A DNA stretch of 64,000 nucleotides from an uncultured Oscillibacter sp. (GTDB lineage: Bacteria > Bacillota > Clostridia > Oscillospirales > Oscillospiraceae): assembly GCA_910576865.1 (NCBI GenBank), contig CAJTKE010000003.1, positions 1-64,000 on the forward strand, in the 5' to 3' direction. The position numbers and the translations under genes were made by a program. The notes beneath the pieces are model-generated. The model had not been told where the DNA came from. It saw nothing but the letters and a program-made list of their open reading frames with translations, and made no database searches. Below are positions 25,605 to 33,410 of this stretch, in pieces (positions within the stretch are counted from its first letter, which is position 1; each line of letters begins with the position of its first letter).

Positions 25605-26546
25605 TTACAGGGCGATGGTGGTGCCGGTCTCTCCGGCGATGCCGGCCTTGGCCCTCTCCAGCAGGGTGATGAGGGCCTGCCGGCCCGGGCGGGACTCGGC
25701 GAACTTCACCGCCGCCTGAACCTTGGGCAGCATGGACCCGGGGGCGAACTGGCCCTCGTCCATATACTTTCGGGCCTCCTCCGGGGTCAGGCCGTCCAGC
25801 CACTTCTGGTCCGGCTTCCCGAAGTTCACCGCCACCTTTTCCACGGCGGTGAGGATGATCAGCACGTCGGCGTTCAGCTCCTCCGCCAGCACCTCGCTGG
25901 CGAAGTCCTTGTCGATGACCGCCGCCGCGCCCTTGAGGTGGTGCCCCTCGGTCTTGAAGACGGGGATGCCGCCGCCGCCGCAGGCCACCACCACGTGGTC
26001 GCTTTCCACCAATGCCCGGATGGTGTCCAGCTCGATGACGGACACGGGCCTGGGGGAGGCCACCACCCGGCGGTAGCCCCGCCCGGCGTCCTCGATGACC
26101 TGATAGTCCCGCTCCCGGACCAGAGCGTCGGCCTCTTCCTTGGTCATGAAGGCCCCGATGGGCTTGGTGGGATGCGCAAAGGCGGGGTCCTTCGGGTCCA
26201 CCTCCACCTGGGTGAGGACGGTGGCCACGCCCTTGTCGATCCCCCGGTCCAGCAGCTCCTCCCGGAGGGCGTTCTGGAGGTCATAGCCGATGTAGCCCTG
26301 GCTCATGGCCACGCACACGGACAGGGGGCAGGGGATGTATTTCTCCGGGTCGGAGCGGGTGAGCTCGGCCATGGCCTTCTGGATCATGCCCACCTGGGGG
26401 CCGTTGCCGTGGGCCACCACGACTTCGTTGCCCCCCTCGATGAGGTCCGCGATGGCCCGGGCGGTCTGCTTCACCGCCGCCATCTGCTCCGGCAGGTTAT
26501 TGCCCAGGGCGTTGCCGCCCAGGGCGACTACGATACGTTTACCCAT
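25605..26546 (-). CDS. arcC: Carbamate kinase
   Basis: A 313-residue amino acid kinase-fold enzyme that makes ATP from carbamoyl phosphate and ADP. Marks are KRIVVALGGNALGNNLPEQ at the N-terminus, VVVAHGNGPQVGMI, VVACGGGGIPV and the ILTAVEKVAVNFGKPDQKWL nucleotide-binding region. It is the third gene of a unit with ygeY and ygeW (13 nt after ygeW), not with arginine deiminase genes, so the carbamoyl phosphate is probably made by YgeW acting in the catabolic direction. Confidence 0.96.
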   Translation of the reverse strand: MGKRIVVALGGNALGNNLPEQMAAVKQTARAIADLIEGGNEVVVAHGNGPQVGMIQKAMAELTRSDPEKYIPCPLSVCVAMSQGYIGYDLQNALREELLDRGIDKGVATVLTQVEVDPKDPAFAHPTKPIGAFMTKEEADALVRERDYQVIEDAGRGYRRVVASPRPVSVIELDTIRALVESDHVVVACGGGGIPVFKTEGHHLKGAAAVIDKDFASEVLAEELNADVLIILTAVEKVAVNFGKPDQKWLDGLTPEEARKYMDEGQFAPGSMLPKVQAAVKFAESRPGRQALITLLERAKAGIAGETGTTIAL

Positions 26547-26559
26547 GTCGCCCGGCCTC

Positions 26560-27750
26560 TCAGAAGAGCTTCCGCTTGTCGGCGGCGTCCAGGGCCATGA
26601 GGGCGGACACGGGGTCCTTGACCTTGCTCATCATGATCATGGCCGCGATGACATAGGGCTTGTAGCTGGCCTCCTTGTACAGGGGCACCAGATACCGGTC
26701 GAAGACGGAGTTGTCCACCTCGCCCTCGGGGCAGCTGAGGCCGGTGATGTCGGCGGGCAGGCAGTGGAGATACAGGGCGGAGCCGTTCCGGGTCTTCTTC
26801 ATCATCTCCTCGGAGCAGGTCCAGTCCTTGTGCTGGGCGTTCTGGGCCAGGAGCTTCTGCTCCAGGGCGTCGATGCCGTCCTTGTCCCCGGCCTGATAGA
26901 GCTTCGTCCGCTCCTCCATGGCGGCGAAGGGGGCCCAGCTCTTGGGATACACGATGTCCGCGTCCTGGAAGGCCTCTTCCATGGTGGCGGCCTTCTTGTA
27001 GCTTCCGCCGGTGGCCTGGGCGTTCTTCCGGGCGATGTCCTCCACCTCGGGCATGACGTCATAGCCCTCGGGATGGGCCAGGACCACGTCCATGCCGAAG
27101 CGGGTCATCAATCCGATGACGCCCTGGGGCACGGAGAGGGGCTTGCCGTAGCTGGGGGAGTAGGCCCAGGTCATGGCCAGCTTCTTGCCCTTCAGGTTCT
27201 CCACGCCGCCGAAGTGGTGGATGATGTGCAGCATGTCCGCCATGGCCTGGGTGGGGTGGTCCACGTCGCACTGGAGGTTCACCAAAGTGGGCTGCTGCTC
27301 CAGGATGCCGTCCCGGTAGCCCTCCTTCACGGCGTCCATGAAGGTCTTCTGGTACTTGTGGCCCTCGCCGATGAACATGTCGTCCCGGATGCCGATGACG
27401 TCGGCCATGAAGGACACCATGTTGGCCGTCTCCCGGACGGTCTCGCCGTGGGCGATCTGGCTCTTCTTCTCGTCCAGGTCCTGGACGGTCAGGCCCAGGA
27501 GATTGCAGGCGGAGGCGAAGGAGAAGCGGGTCCGGGTGGAGTTGTCCCGGAAGATGGAGATGCCGAGGCCGGAGTCAAAGATGCGGGTGGACTTGTTCCG
27601 CTCACGGAGGTCCCGCAGGGCGTCGGCCACGGTGAAGATGGCGTCAAGCTCCTCGTCGGTCTTGTCCCAGGTCCAGTAGAAGTCGGACTTGTACATGTTG
27701 TTGATGTGCAGGGTCTCCAGGTGCTGCGCCAGCTCGATGGTCTTGGACAT
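26560..27750 (-). CDS. ygeW: Knotted carbamoyltransferase YgeW
   Basis: A 396-residue trans-carbamoylase of the YgeW branch. The carbamoyl-phosphate loop is FRDNSTRTRFSFASA near residues 77-91; the second motifs are DVDHPTQAMADMLHI and ALYLHCLPADI. Length and the long MPEVEDIARKNAQATGGSYKKA insertion match YgeW rather than ornithine or aspartate transcarbamoylase. Its substrate is not established; genome context in E. coli and gut anaerobes links it to purine-derived catabolism. Together with arcC it should yield ATP. Confidence 0.93.
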   Translation of the reverse strand: MSKTIELAQHLETLHINNMYKSDFYWTWDKTDEELDAIFTVADALRDLRERNKSTRIFDSGLGISIFRDNSTRTRFSFASACNLLGLTVQDLDEKKSQIAHGETVRETANMVSFMADVIGIRDDMFIGEGHKYQKTFMDAVKEGYRDGILEQQPTLVNLQCDVDHPTQAMADMLHIIHHFGGVENLKGKKLAMTWAYSPSYGKPLSVPQGVIGLMTRFGMDVVLAHPEGYDVMPEVEDIARKNAQATGGSYKKAATMEEAFQDADIVYPKSWAPFAAMEERTKLYQAGDKDGIDALEQKLLAQNAQHKDWTCSEEMMKKTRNGSALYLHCLPADITGLSCPEGEVDNSVFDRYLVPLYKEASYKPYVIAAMIMMSKVKDPVSALMALDAADKRKLF

Positions 27751-27793
27751 AATGGATATTCTCCTTCTAAAATTTTTTTGTTAATGGCGGGCC

Positions 27794-27867
27794 CGTAGGG
27801 GCGGCCATCAGCCGCCCGCGTTTCTCGGCCCGGGTCCGGGGAACGGGCGGCAGATTGCCGCCCCTAC
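27794..27867. repeat. Paired palindromes of REP type
   Basis: A hairpin opening GTAGGGGCGGCC (27794-27820) and a second one closing GCCGCCCCTAC (27843-27867) face each other, with inverted outer ends GTAGGGGC/GCCCCTAC. Same architecture as 14225-14292. The unit lies between ygeY and ygeW and could act as an RNA-processing or partial termination signal there. Confidence 0.6.
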
Positions 27868-27886
27868 AAGGTGATTCCCCGAAAAA

Positions 27887-29299
27887 TTATTTGATGTCGT
27901 TGTCCGTCAGGCTCTGGCGGAACTCCGTCACGTCGGCGGTCTTGTTCTCCGGCTTGTACAGGGGGATGGCCGCGGCGTACATGGCGGCGCAGGTGACCAG
28001 GTCCTGCTTCCAGGTGATCTCGTTGGGGGCGTGGGCCTGAGACTCCGCGCCGGGGCCGAAGCCCACGCAGGGAATGCCGTACCGGCCCTGGATGGACACG
28101 CAGTTGGTGGAGAAGGTCCACTTGTCCGTCAAGGGGCGGCCGGTGCGCAGGTGCATGGCGTCCTTCTTCTCGTCCGGGTCGGCGTGGCCGATGCGCTCCT
28201 GGCCCCAGAGGGCGTGGTGGGCGTCCACCAGAGCCTGGACATGGGCCGCGCCGGCCTTGTTGATCCAGGTGGGGAAGAAGCACTCGGTCTCATAGACGGT
28301 GCCCGTCCACGCCGGACGGTCGTACATGTACATGGAGACCTTCACGTCATCCCCGTATTTCTTCACGCTGGGCAGCTGGCGGATCTCCTCCAGGCAGGAG
28401 TCCCAGGTCTCCCCGGCGGTCATGCGCCGGTCGATGGAGATGGAGCAGCTGTCCGCCACGGCGCAGCGGCTGGGGGAGGTGTAGAAAATCTGAGAGGTGG
28501 TGCAGGTGCCCCGGCCCAGGAACTGGGCGTCCTCGTAGTGCTCGGGGTTGAACTCCGGGTTCAGCATCTTCACAAGGCCCTTGACGGCGTTGGAGGGGCC
28601 GTCGCCGTTTTCGTTCAGGGCCCGGACGTCCTGGAGGATGTCCGCCATCTTGTAGATGGCGTTGTCGCCCCGGTGGGGGGCGGAGCCGTGGCAGGACACG
28701 CCCTTCACGTCCACCCGGATCTCCATGCGGCCCCGGTGGCCCCGGTAGATGCCGCCGTCGGTGGGCTCGGTGGAGATGACGAACTCGATCTTGGACCGGG
28801 CGTCCTCGGGACCCTGGAAGTACTTGTTGACGATGTACTGCCAGCACATGCCGTCACAGTCCTCCTCCTGGACGGAGCCCACGACCATGATCTTGTAGCC
28901 CTCGGGGATGAGCCCCAGGTCCTTCATGATCTTGGCGCCGTACACGGCGGAGGCCATGCCGCCCTCCTGGTCGCTGCCGCCCCGGCCGAAGATGATGTCG
29001 TCGGTCTCATAGCCCTTGTAGGGGTCCGCTTCCCAGTTGTCAATGTTTCCGATGCCCACGGTGTCGATGTGGGAGTCGATGGCGATGATCTTTTCGCCCT
29101 GGCCCATCCAGCCGATGACGTTGCCCAGGCCGTCGATTTCCACCTTGTCAAAGCCCAGCTTTTCCATCTCGGCCTTGATGCACATGACCACTTCTTTCTC
29201 CTCGCAGCTCTCGCTGGGATGGGAGATCATGTCCCGCAGGAACCGGGACATCTCCGCCTTGTAGCCCTCCGCCGCAGATTTGATCTTCTCGAAATCCAT
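27887..29299 (-). CDS. ygeY: YgeY family M20 metal-dependent hydrolase
   Basis: A 470-residue M20 zinc peptidase/deacylase relative. Metal ligands lie in IIAIDSHIDTVGIG (His, Asp), FGRGGSDQEGGMA (Asp) and VGSVQEEDCDG (Glu-Glu, catalytic plus ligand). It is the YgeY type named 'selenium metabolism-linked hydrolase'. The start at 29299 is chosen because GGAGGTCTGCATC precedes it; an ATG 21 nt further upstream lacks a site. First gene of the ygeY-ygeW-arcC unit, divergent from the regulator at 29.5 kb. Substrate unknown, probably an N-acylated or carbamoylated amino compound. Confidence 0.9.
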   Translation of the reverse strand: MDFEKIKSAAEGYKAEMSRFLRDMISHPSESCEEKEVVMCIKAEMEKLGFDKVEIDGLGNVIGWMGQGEKIIAIDSHIDTVGIGNIDNWEADPYKGYETDDIIFGRGGSDQEGGMASAVYGAKIMKDLGLIPEGYKIMVVGSVQEEDCDGMCWQYIVNKYFQGPEDARSKIEFVISTEPTDGGIYRGHRGRMEIRVDVKGVSCHGSAPHRGDNAIYKMADILQDVRALNENGDGPSNAVKGLVKMLNPEFNPEHYEDAQFLGRGTCTTSQIFYTSPSRCAVADSCSISIDRRMTAGETWDSCLEEIRQLPSVKKYGDDVKVSMYMYDRPAWTGTVYETECFFPTWINKAGAAHVQALVDAHHALWGQERIGHADPDEKKDAMHLRTGRPLTDKWTFSTNCVSIQGRYGIPCVGFGPGAESQAHAPNEITWKQDLVTCAAMYAAAIPLYKPENKTADVTEFRQSLTDNDIK

Positions 29300-29367
29300 G
29301 ATGCAGACCTCCGTTTTCATTTTATATTGACGGCTTCGCGACCTCGCCGTCTGTTCCCTATGACCTT

Positions 29368-29395
29368 ATCATAGCACAAGATTTTCCGTTGTCAA
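29368..29395 (-). promoter_or_regulatory. Promoter of ygeY-ygeW-arcC
   Basis: TTGACA (29395-29390), 16 nt, TATGAT (29373-29368) on the minus strand. The AT-rich stretch 29396-29435 between this and the divergent promoter is a likely regulator-binding region. Confidence 0.7.
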
Positions 29396-29435
29396 ACAAA
29401 ATTTTTGAAAACCAAAAAATTTTTTTGAATTGCTG

Positions 29436-29464
29436 TTGATTTCTCCGAAACTTCGTGGTATGAT
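29436..29464 (+). promoter_or_regulatory. Promoter of the YheO-type regulator and PLP enzyme
   Basis: TTGATT (29436-29441), 17 nt, TATGAT (29459-29464). The start would be near 29471, so an ATG at 29471 would be leaderless and is not used here. Confidence 0.65.
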
Positions 29465-29553
29465 GATAGCATGAATCAGTATCTTTATCCAAAAATCAAC
29501 CTGAAAAGGGGGGATCACCCACGGAAAACAGCAAGCTGGAGCTCCTGCGTCAG

Positions 29554-30162
29554 GTGGCCGCCGGCATTGCCGCCCAATTCGGTTCCAACTGCGAGGTGGC
29601 CATTCACGATCTCAGCCGCGATCCGGACCGCTCCATCGTCTTCATCGCCAACGGCCACGTGTCGGGGCGGAAGGTGGGGGACGGCGCGTCCAACGTGGTG
29701 ATGGAGCAGCTGCGCACCCAGGACCCGGAGCCCAAGGACCACCTGTGCTACCTGACCAAGACGCCGGACGGCAAGATTCTGAAATCCTCCACCGTGTATA
29801 TCCGGGACCGGAAGGGGAAGGTTTCCGCCATCCTGGCCATCAACTACGACATCTCCCGCCTCATCCTCATGGAGGAGGCCCTCCACGACCTGACCTCCAC
29901 CGGGGAGGAGGTTCCGTCCGAGCCGGAGCGCATCACCAACGTCAGCGACCTGCTGGACGAGCTGATCCAGCAGTCCGTGGCCCTGGTGGGCAAGCCCGCC
30001 GCCGTCATGAACAAGGAGGACAAGGTCAAGGCCATCCAGTTCCTCAGCCAGAACGGGGCCTTCCTCATCACCAAGTCCGGGGACAAGGTGGCCCGGTATT
30101 TCGGCATCTCCAAGTACACCCTGTATTCCTACATTGATATGAACAAACAGGAGGGCAATTGA
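29554..30162 (+). CDS. YheO-like PAS domain transcriptional regulator
   Basis: N-terminal PAS-type domain (IAAQFGSNCEVAIHDLSRDPDRSIVFIANGHVSGR, then VYIRDRKGKVSAILAINYDIS) and a C-terminal helix-turn-helix (KVKAIQFLSQNGAFLITKSGDKVARYFGISKYTLYSYI). The start is odd. A near-perfect ribosome site (AAAAGGGGGG) at 29505-29513 is followed at the right distance by ACG 29521, in frame, giving TENSKLELLRQ as the usual family N-terminus. The first standard start is GTG 29554, eleven codons later. Either ACG is used, or ATG has mutated, or the GTG serves. It precedes the PLP enzyme by one nucleotide and is divergent from ygeY, so it is the likely switch of the cluster. Confidence 0.8.
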   Translation: MAAGIAAQFGSNCEVAIHDLSRDPDRSIVFIANGHVSGRKVGDGASNVVMEQLRTQDPEPKDHLCYLTKTPDGKILKSSTVYIRDRKGKVSAILAINYDISRLILMEEALHDLTSTGEEVPSEPERITNVSDLLDELIQQSVALVGKPAAVMNKEDKVKAIQFLSQNGAFLITKSGDKVARYFGISKYTLYSYIDMNKQEGN

Positions 30163-30163
30163 C

Positions 30164-31639
30164 ATGATCGATCTCACCATCAACCGCCAGGGGCTGGAGC
30201 ACAACCTGAAAAAGGCCCGGGAAAACAACATCCTCATCCCCACCACGCGGCAGATGCAGCATCCGGAGACCATCCCCGGCAAGGTTCAGGACAGGCTGAA
30301 GGCCGTGGGCCTCTGGGACGTGAACCCCCTGAACCTCTTCCGGGTCACCTGGAAGAACGAGGCCAAGGAGTCCGGCGGCCTCTTCCAGGCCGTGCCCAAC
30401 TACATCGAGCTGCCCCCGGAGCTCACCGGCGTGCCCTGCCGCATCATCGCCATGGTGGGCAAGTGGTTCCCCACGGGCTGCCACAAGGTGGGGGCCTCCT
30501 TCGGCTGCCTCGCCCCCCGGCTGGTCACCGGCCAGTTCGACGTGGACAGGCACAAGGCCGTCTGGCCCTCCACCGGCAACTACTGCCGGGGCGGCGCGTT
30601 CAACTCCAAGCTCCTGGGGGCCCAGGGCGTGGCCATTCTCCCGGCGGAGATGAGCCAGGAGCGCTTCGACTGGCTCCACGAGATCGGGGCGGAGGTCATC
30701 GCCACCCCGGGCTGCGAGTCCAACGTCAAGGAGATCTTCGACAAGACCAACGAGCTGAAGCTGGACCCCCAATACATGATCTTCAACCAGTTTGAGGAGA
30801 TGGGCAACCCCCTCTGGCACTACAACGTCACCGGCACCGCCCTGGCCGACGTGTTCGAGGCGGTCAAGCGCCCCGGGGAGCGCTTCGCCGGCGCCTGCTT
30901 CACCTCCGGCTCCGCCGGCACCATGAGCGCCGGGGACCTCCTCAAGGAGCGCTATCCCCACCTGAAGCTGGGCGTGGGCGAGGCCCTCCAGTGCCCCACC
31001 ATCCTGAACAACGGCTTCGGCGGCCACCGGATCGAGGGCATCGGAGACAAGCACATCCCCTGGATTCACAATGTGAAAAACACGGACATGGCCATCGCCA
31101 TCGACGACGAGGACTCCCAGCGCCTCCTCCGCCTCTTCAACACCCCGGAGGGGCGGGACTACCTGCTCCACACCCTGAAACTGGACCCCGTCCTGGTGGA
31201 GAAGCTGACGTGGCTGGGCATCTCCGGCATCGCCAACGTGCTGTGCTGCATCAAGATGGCGAAATACTACGAGTTCACCTCCCGGGACGTGGTCGGCACC
31301 GTCCTGACGGACTCCGCCGTCATGTACCAGAGCCGGGTCCAGGAGCTGAACGACCTCCACGGGGCCTACACCGCGGAGGAGGCCCGGCTGGACCACCATC
31401 TCCACATCCTGGGGCTCAAGACGGACAATCTCCTGGAGCTGACCTACGCGGACCGGAAGCGGGTCCACCACCTGAAATACTACACCTGGGTGGAGCAGCA
31501 GGGGAAGGACATGCACGACCTCAACGCCCTCTGGTACGACACCGAGGGCACCTGGGACGCGGTCCACGCCCAGGCCAGGGACCTGGACGAGCTGATTAAC
31601 GCCTTCAACGAGGAGAGCGGCGTGCTGAAAAACCTGTGA
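30164..31639 (+). CDS. PLP-dependent enzyme, fold type II
   Basis: A 491-residue tryptophan-synthase-beta-like enzyme. The PLP lysine is in GCHKVGASFGCL near residue 109; the phosphate-binding glycine loop is FTSGSAGTMSAGDLL near 248. An N-terminal 90 residues and a C-terminal 130-residue helical region are extra to the common core. It is annotated generically in related genomes. In E. coli the neighbouring function is YgeX, diaminopropionate ammonia-lyase, but the sequence does not resemble YgeX closely. A role in elimination or replacement on an amino acid made in the same pathway is an inference. Confidence 0.8.
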   Translation: MIDLTINRQGLEHNLKKARENNILIPTTRQMQHPETIPGKVQDRLKAVGLWDVNPLNLFRVTWKNEAKESGGLFQAVPNYIELPPELTGVPCRIIAMVGKWFPTGCHKVGASFGCLAPRLVTGQFDVDRHKAVWPSTGNYCRGGAFNSKLLGAQGVAILPAEMSQERFDWLHEIGAEVIATPGCESNVKEIFDKTNELKLDPQYMIFNQFEEMGNPLWHYNVTGTALADVFEAVKRPGERFAGACFTSGSAGTMSAGDLLKERYPHLKLGVGEALQCPTILNNGFGGHRIEGIGDKHIPWIHNVKNTDMAIAIDDEDSQRLLRLFNTPEGRDYLLHTLKLDPVLVEKLTWLGISGIANVLCCIKMAKYYEFTSRDVVGTVLTDSAVMYQSRVQELNDLHGAYTAEEARLDHHLHILGLKTDNLLELTYADRKRVHHLKYYTWVEQQGKDMHDLNALWYDTEGTWDAVHAQARDLDELINAFNEESGVLKNL

Positions 31640-31672
31640 TCTTATAGACACGAAAAACAGCCGCCCTGTCAC

Positions 31673-31700
31673 TTGACAAAGCAGCCTGATTTGATATAAT
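31673..31700 (+). promoter_or_regulatory. Promoter of small RNA copy A
   Basis: TTGACA (31673-31678), 16 nt, TATAAT (31695-31700): consensus at both boxes, with the same spacing as copy B at 53213. Confidence 0.8.
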
Positions 31701-31706
31701 GAATAT

Positions 31707-31798
31707 GGAAGAGCGCTGTCACATGGCAGTCAGCCCATTCCTATGGTCAAACTATGTTGACCGTTCGGGGACTGGCCGGACGGTCAACACGCTTTTGT
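31707..31798 (+). ncRNA. Small RNA, copy A (orphan antisense RNA)
   Basis: Predicted transcript of about 92 nt. The 5' part ATATGGAAG..CGCTGT.AC....GTCAGCCC matches copy B. The 3' hairpin GTTGACCGT/ACGGTCAAC (31754-31763 region with 31780-31788) is followed by ACGCTTTTGTGG. Compared with copy B the stem differs at three base pairs, all compensated, which supports a conserved RNA structure. It runs antisense to the 3' end of a toxin-peptide relic. Confidence 0.65.
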
Positions 31799-31870
31799 GG
31801 TAAGCAGCCACGCCCACATGGCGCAAAGCGCCATGAAGCGCAGCACGGCAAAAAGCCGTCTTTTCCACGA
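31784..31870 (-). pseudogene. Relic of the 28-residue hydrophobic peptide (start codon lost)
   Basis: Read on the minus strand this aligns without gaps to the peptide at 53326-53412: 17 of 28 residues identical, including LRF and WAW-LTTKAC-stop at the end. The codon at the ATG position is TCG, the AGGAGG site is gone and the inverted promoter of the full element is replaced by a terminator. A GTG four codons upstream is the only alternative start and has no ribosome site. It looks like a disabled toxin gene. Confidence 0.6.
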
Positions 31871-31906
31871 CCTGCAAACCACCCTGGAGGGCTGATACGA
31901 AAAGAG

Positions 31907-31935
31907 GCGGGGCCAAACGGCCCCGCTTCCTTTTC
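31907..31935. terminator. Bidirectional terminator
   Basis: Stem GCGGGGCC/GGCCCCGC with loop AAAC; TTCCTTTTC on the plus strand and CTCTTTTC on the minus strand. It serves the minus-strand gene ending at 31934 and any read-through of small RNA copy A. Confidence 0.75.
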
Positions 31936-32242
31936 AGCTGTTTGCGGTTTTCTCTATTTTCTCTCTCCACTCCGCAATCTTGTCATCTATCCTCTTGTCG
32001 GCTTCCTGAGCCGCCAGCTCCTTCTCTTCTTTCGCTTCATCCCGCGCGGTCTTGAGAAATATCTCGATCTTCTTCTCGTCAGTCAACTCACCCTCGTTTT
32101 CCGCAAGGTACAGCTCCTCCGCCTGGGACTGCCCCTCTTTCAGCTCATCTTTGGCAAGCCCGAAATTCATGTTGTCGATCAACTCGATCGCATCCGTGAT
32201 GCAGTTGAAAAGGCGCAGGTAGCTGCGTGGAATTTCACTCAT
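31934..32242 (-). CDS. Small coiled-coil protein with YLxLFN/QAEEL N-terminus
   Basis: A 102-residue acidic helical protein; the start at 32242 is set by GAGGCGAGGTGAT. The first 50 residues (SYLRLFNCITDAIELIDNM...EGQSQAEELYL) match the 53-residue protein at 3179. The rest is a highly charged helix (DEAKEEKELAAQEADKRIDDKIAEWREK) likely to form a coiled coil. Function not recognised. It is divergent from the ribbon-helix-helix gene at 32434 and lower in GC than the surroundings. Confidence 0.7.
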   Translation of the reverse strand: MSEIPRSYLRLFNCITDAIELIDNMNFGLAKDELKEGQSQAEELYLAENEGELTDEKKIEIFLKTARDEAKEEKELAAQEADKRIDDKIAEWREKIEKTANS

Positions 32243-32311
32243 TTTTATCACCTCGCCTCTTAGCCTGCCATAATTTTCCAAAATGTGCAAGCGACGTTCA
32301 TGTAGAAAATA

Positions 32312-32424
32312 ATTGCGTAATATAGTGCAATCTACAATATAAAATTATTTTAATTTGCGGTTCATTAATTGCAATGCACCTTGCAATAACATTGAATTGC
32401 AAGAAGATTGCAATTCTTATTGCG
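32312..32424. promoter_or_regulatory. Array of ATTGCAAT operator-like motifs
   Basis: Between the divergent genes at 32242 and 32434 the palindrome ATTGCAAT or a one-base variant occurs at 32368-32375, 32381-32387, 32396-32402, 32407-32414 and partly at 32419-32424; weaker forms lie near 32312 and 32325. Centres are 11-16 nt apart. Clustered short repeats next to a ribbon-helix-helix gene suggest cooperative binding by its product. Confidence 0.55.
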
Positions 32425-32433
32425 GGGTGTAAT

Positions 32434-32616
32434 ATGAGAAAATTTAAAATTCCAAAACCACCTGTTTCCTCTACAAAATCCATTCGCTTTCCAAATACGG
32501 TCATCGAGCAGGTGGAGGAGGCCATCCGGGGCACGGACTGCACCTTTACGGCTTTTGTTGTGGAGGCCGTTCGGGTGGCCCTGGAAAACCTGGCGGAGGA
32601 CGACGGGGAGGCATAG
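32434..32616 (+). CDS. Small ribbon-helix-helix-like protein (YlcI/YnfO-like)
   Basis: A 60-residue protein starting at ATG 32434 with GCGGGGTG upstream. Pattern KSIRFPNTVIEQVEEAI, then TFTAFVVEAVRVALENL, is that of a short beta strand followed by two helices, as in ribbon-helix-helix DNA-binding proteins and the phage-derived YlcI/YnfO group. The repeat array just upstream is the likely binding site. No partner toxin gene follows; it ends in its own terminator. Confidence 0.65.
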   Translation: MRKFKIPKPPVSSTKSIRFPNTVIEQVEEAIRGTDCTFTAFVVEAVRVALENLAEDDGEA

Positions 32617-32621
32617 AAGAA

Positions 32622-32650
32622 GGGCGGACACAGGTCCGCCCCTTTCTTTC
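32622..32650 (+). terminator. Terminator of the ribbon-helix-helix gene
   Basis: Stem GGGCGGAC/GTCCGCCC with loop ACAG, then CTTTCTTTCCG and TTTTT a little further on. Confidence 0.65.
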
Positions 32651-32660
32651 CGTTTTTCTC

Positions 32661-33275
32661 TTACGCGAACAGCGCCTCAAAGCTCTCCACGGCGGAGGCG
32701 GCGTTATCCCCCACCGCCAGCATCACGTAATTGCCATGGCTGACGATCTGGGACAGGGTCTTCCAGCCCTCGATGGTCTCGGGGTACCACGCCCCGCCGG
32801 GGTTCGCGTCGTCCCCCACCTGATAGTCGATCCGGGCCTGGAAGATATCCTTCACCGCCTCCACGTCCTCGGCGTTTTCCACCTCCACCAGGGCGATCTC
32901 CCCCACGGCGGCGGAGATGGCGGCGATGTAGACCCCGCACTGCTTCGTGGAAATCTCCGCGAGGCCGGGGTAATAGCTGTCCAGCAGCTCCTTCATGTTC
33001 GCGTCCGTGGTCAGGTCCATCAGCTCCGGCCAGGTGTTCTCCTCCCGGAGGGTGTTGCAGAAGGCGGTGAGGTCCACGTCCGCTTCCGTTCCGGCGGGGG
33101 CCTCGGGGGAACCGGCCTCTCCGGGCTCGGAGGGAGCGGCGTCTCCTCCCTCGGGGGCGCTGACCTCGGGAGCGTCGGGAGCGCCGTCCTGGGCGGGGGC
33201 GTCCTTGCCGCCGCAGGCGGCCAGGGACAGGGCGAGGGCCAGCGCCAGAGTCAGCGCGAGAAACTTCTTTTTCAT
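32661..33275 (-). CDS. DUF4358 domain lipoprotein
   Basis: A 204-residue lipoprotein: signal MKKKFLALTLALALALSLAACGG with lipobox LAAC, an acidic Pro/Ala/Glu/Ser-rich linker of about 50 residues, then a DUF4358 domain (LREENTWPELMDLTTD, QCGVYIAAISAAVGEIALVEVENAEDVEAVKDIF, IVSHGNYVMLAVGDNA). Such lipoproteins are frequent in gut Clostridia and have no assigned function. Ribosome site ACAAGGAGA precedes ATG 33275. It stands alone. Confidence 0.88.
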   Translation of the reverse strand: MKKKFLALTLALALALSLAACGGKDAPAQDGAPDAPEVSAPEGGDAAPSEPGEAGSPEAPAGTEADVDLTAFCNTLREENTWPELMDLTTDANMKELLDSYYPGLAEISTKQCGVYIAAISAAVGEIALVEVENAEDVEAVKDIFQARIDYQVGDDANPGGAWYPETIEGWKTLSQIVSHGNYVMLAVGDNAASAVESFEALFA

Positions 33276-33383
33276 GTCAAATCTCCTTGTGTCAGAATGG
33301 TCTTGGGAATCGCTTCTGATGGGTAGACGGAGAGAGGGCGAAAAAGGTTCCCGGGTCCCAGAAAAAATTTCTCCCATGAGAAA

Positions 33384-33410
33384 AGGGGCGGCAGGCCGCC
33401 CCTCTGGTCT
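33384..33410 (-). terminator. Terminator of the ATP-grasp gene
   Basis: Stem AGGGGCGG/CCGCCCCT followed by TTTT on the minus strand (33384-33403), just past the stop at 33411. Confidence 0.75.

Noticed and set aside
29471..29701. ORF from ATG 29471 as the true start of the YheO-type regulator through a frameshift in the G run
   Set aside because: The ATG coincides with the predicted transcription start, and the encoded residues do not resemble the family N-terminus.
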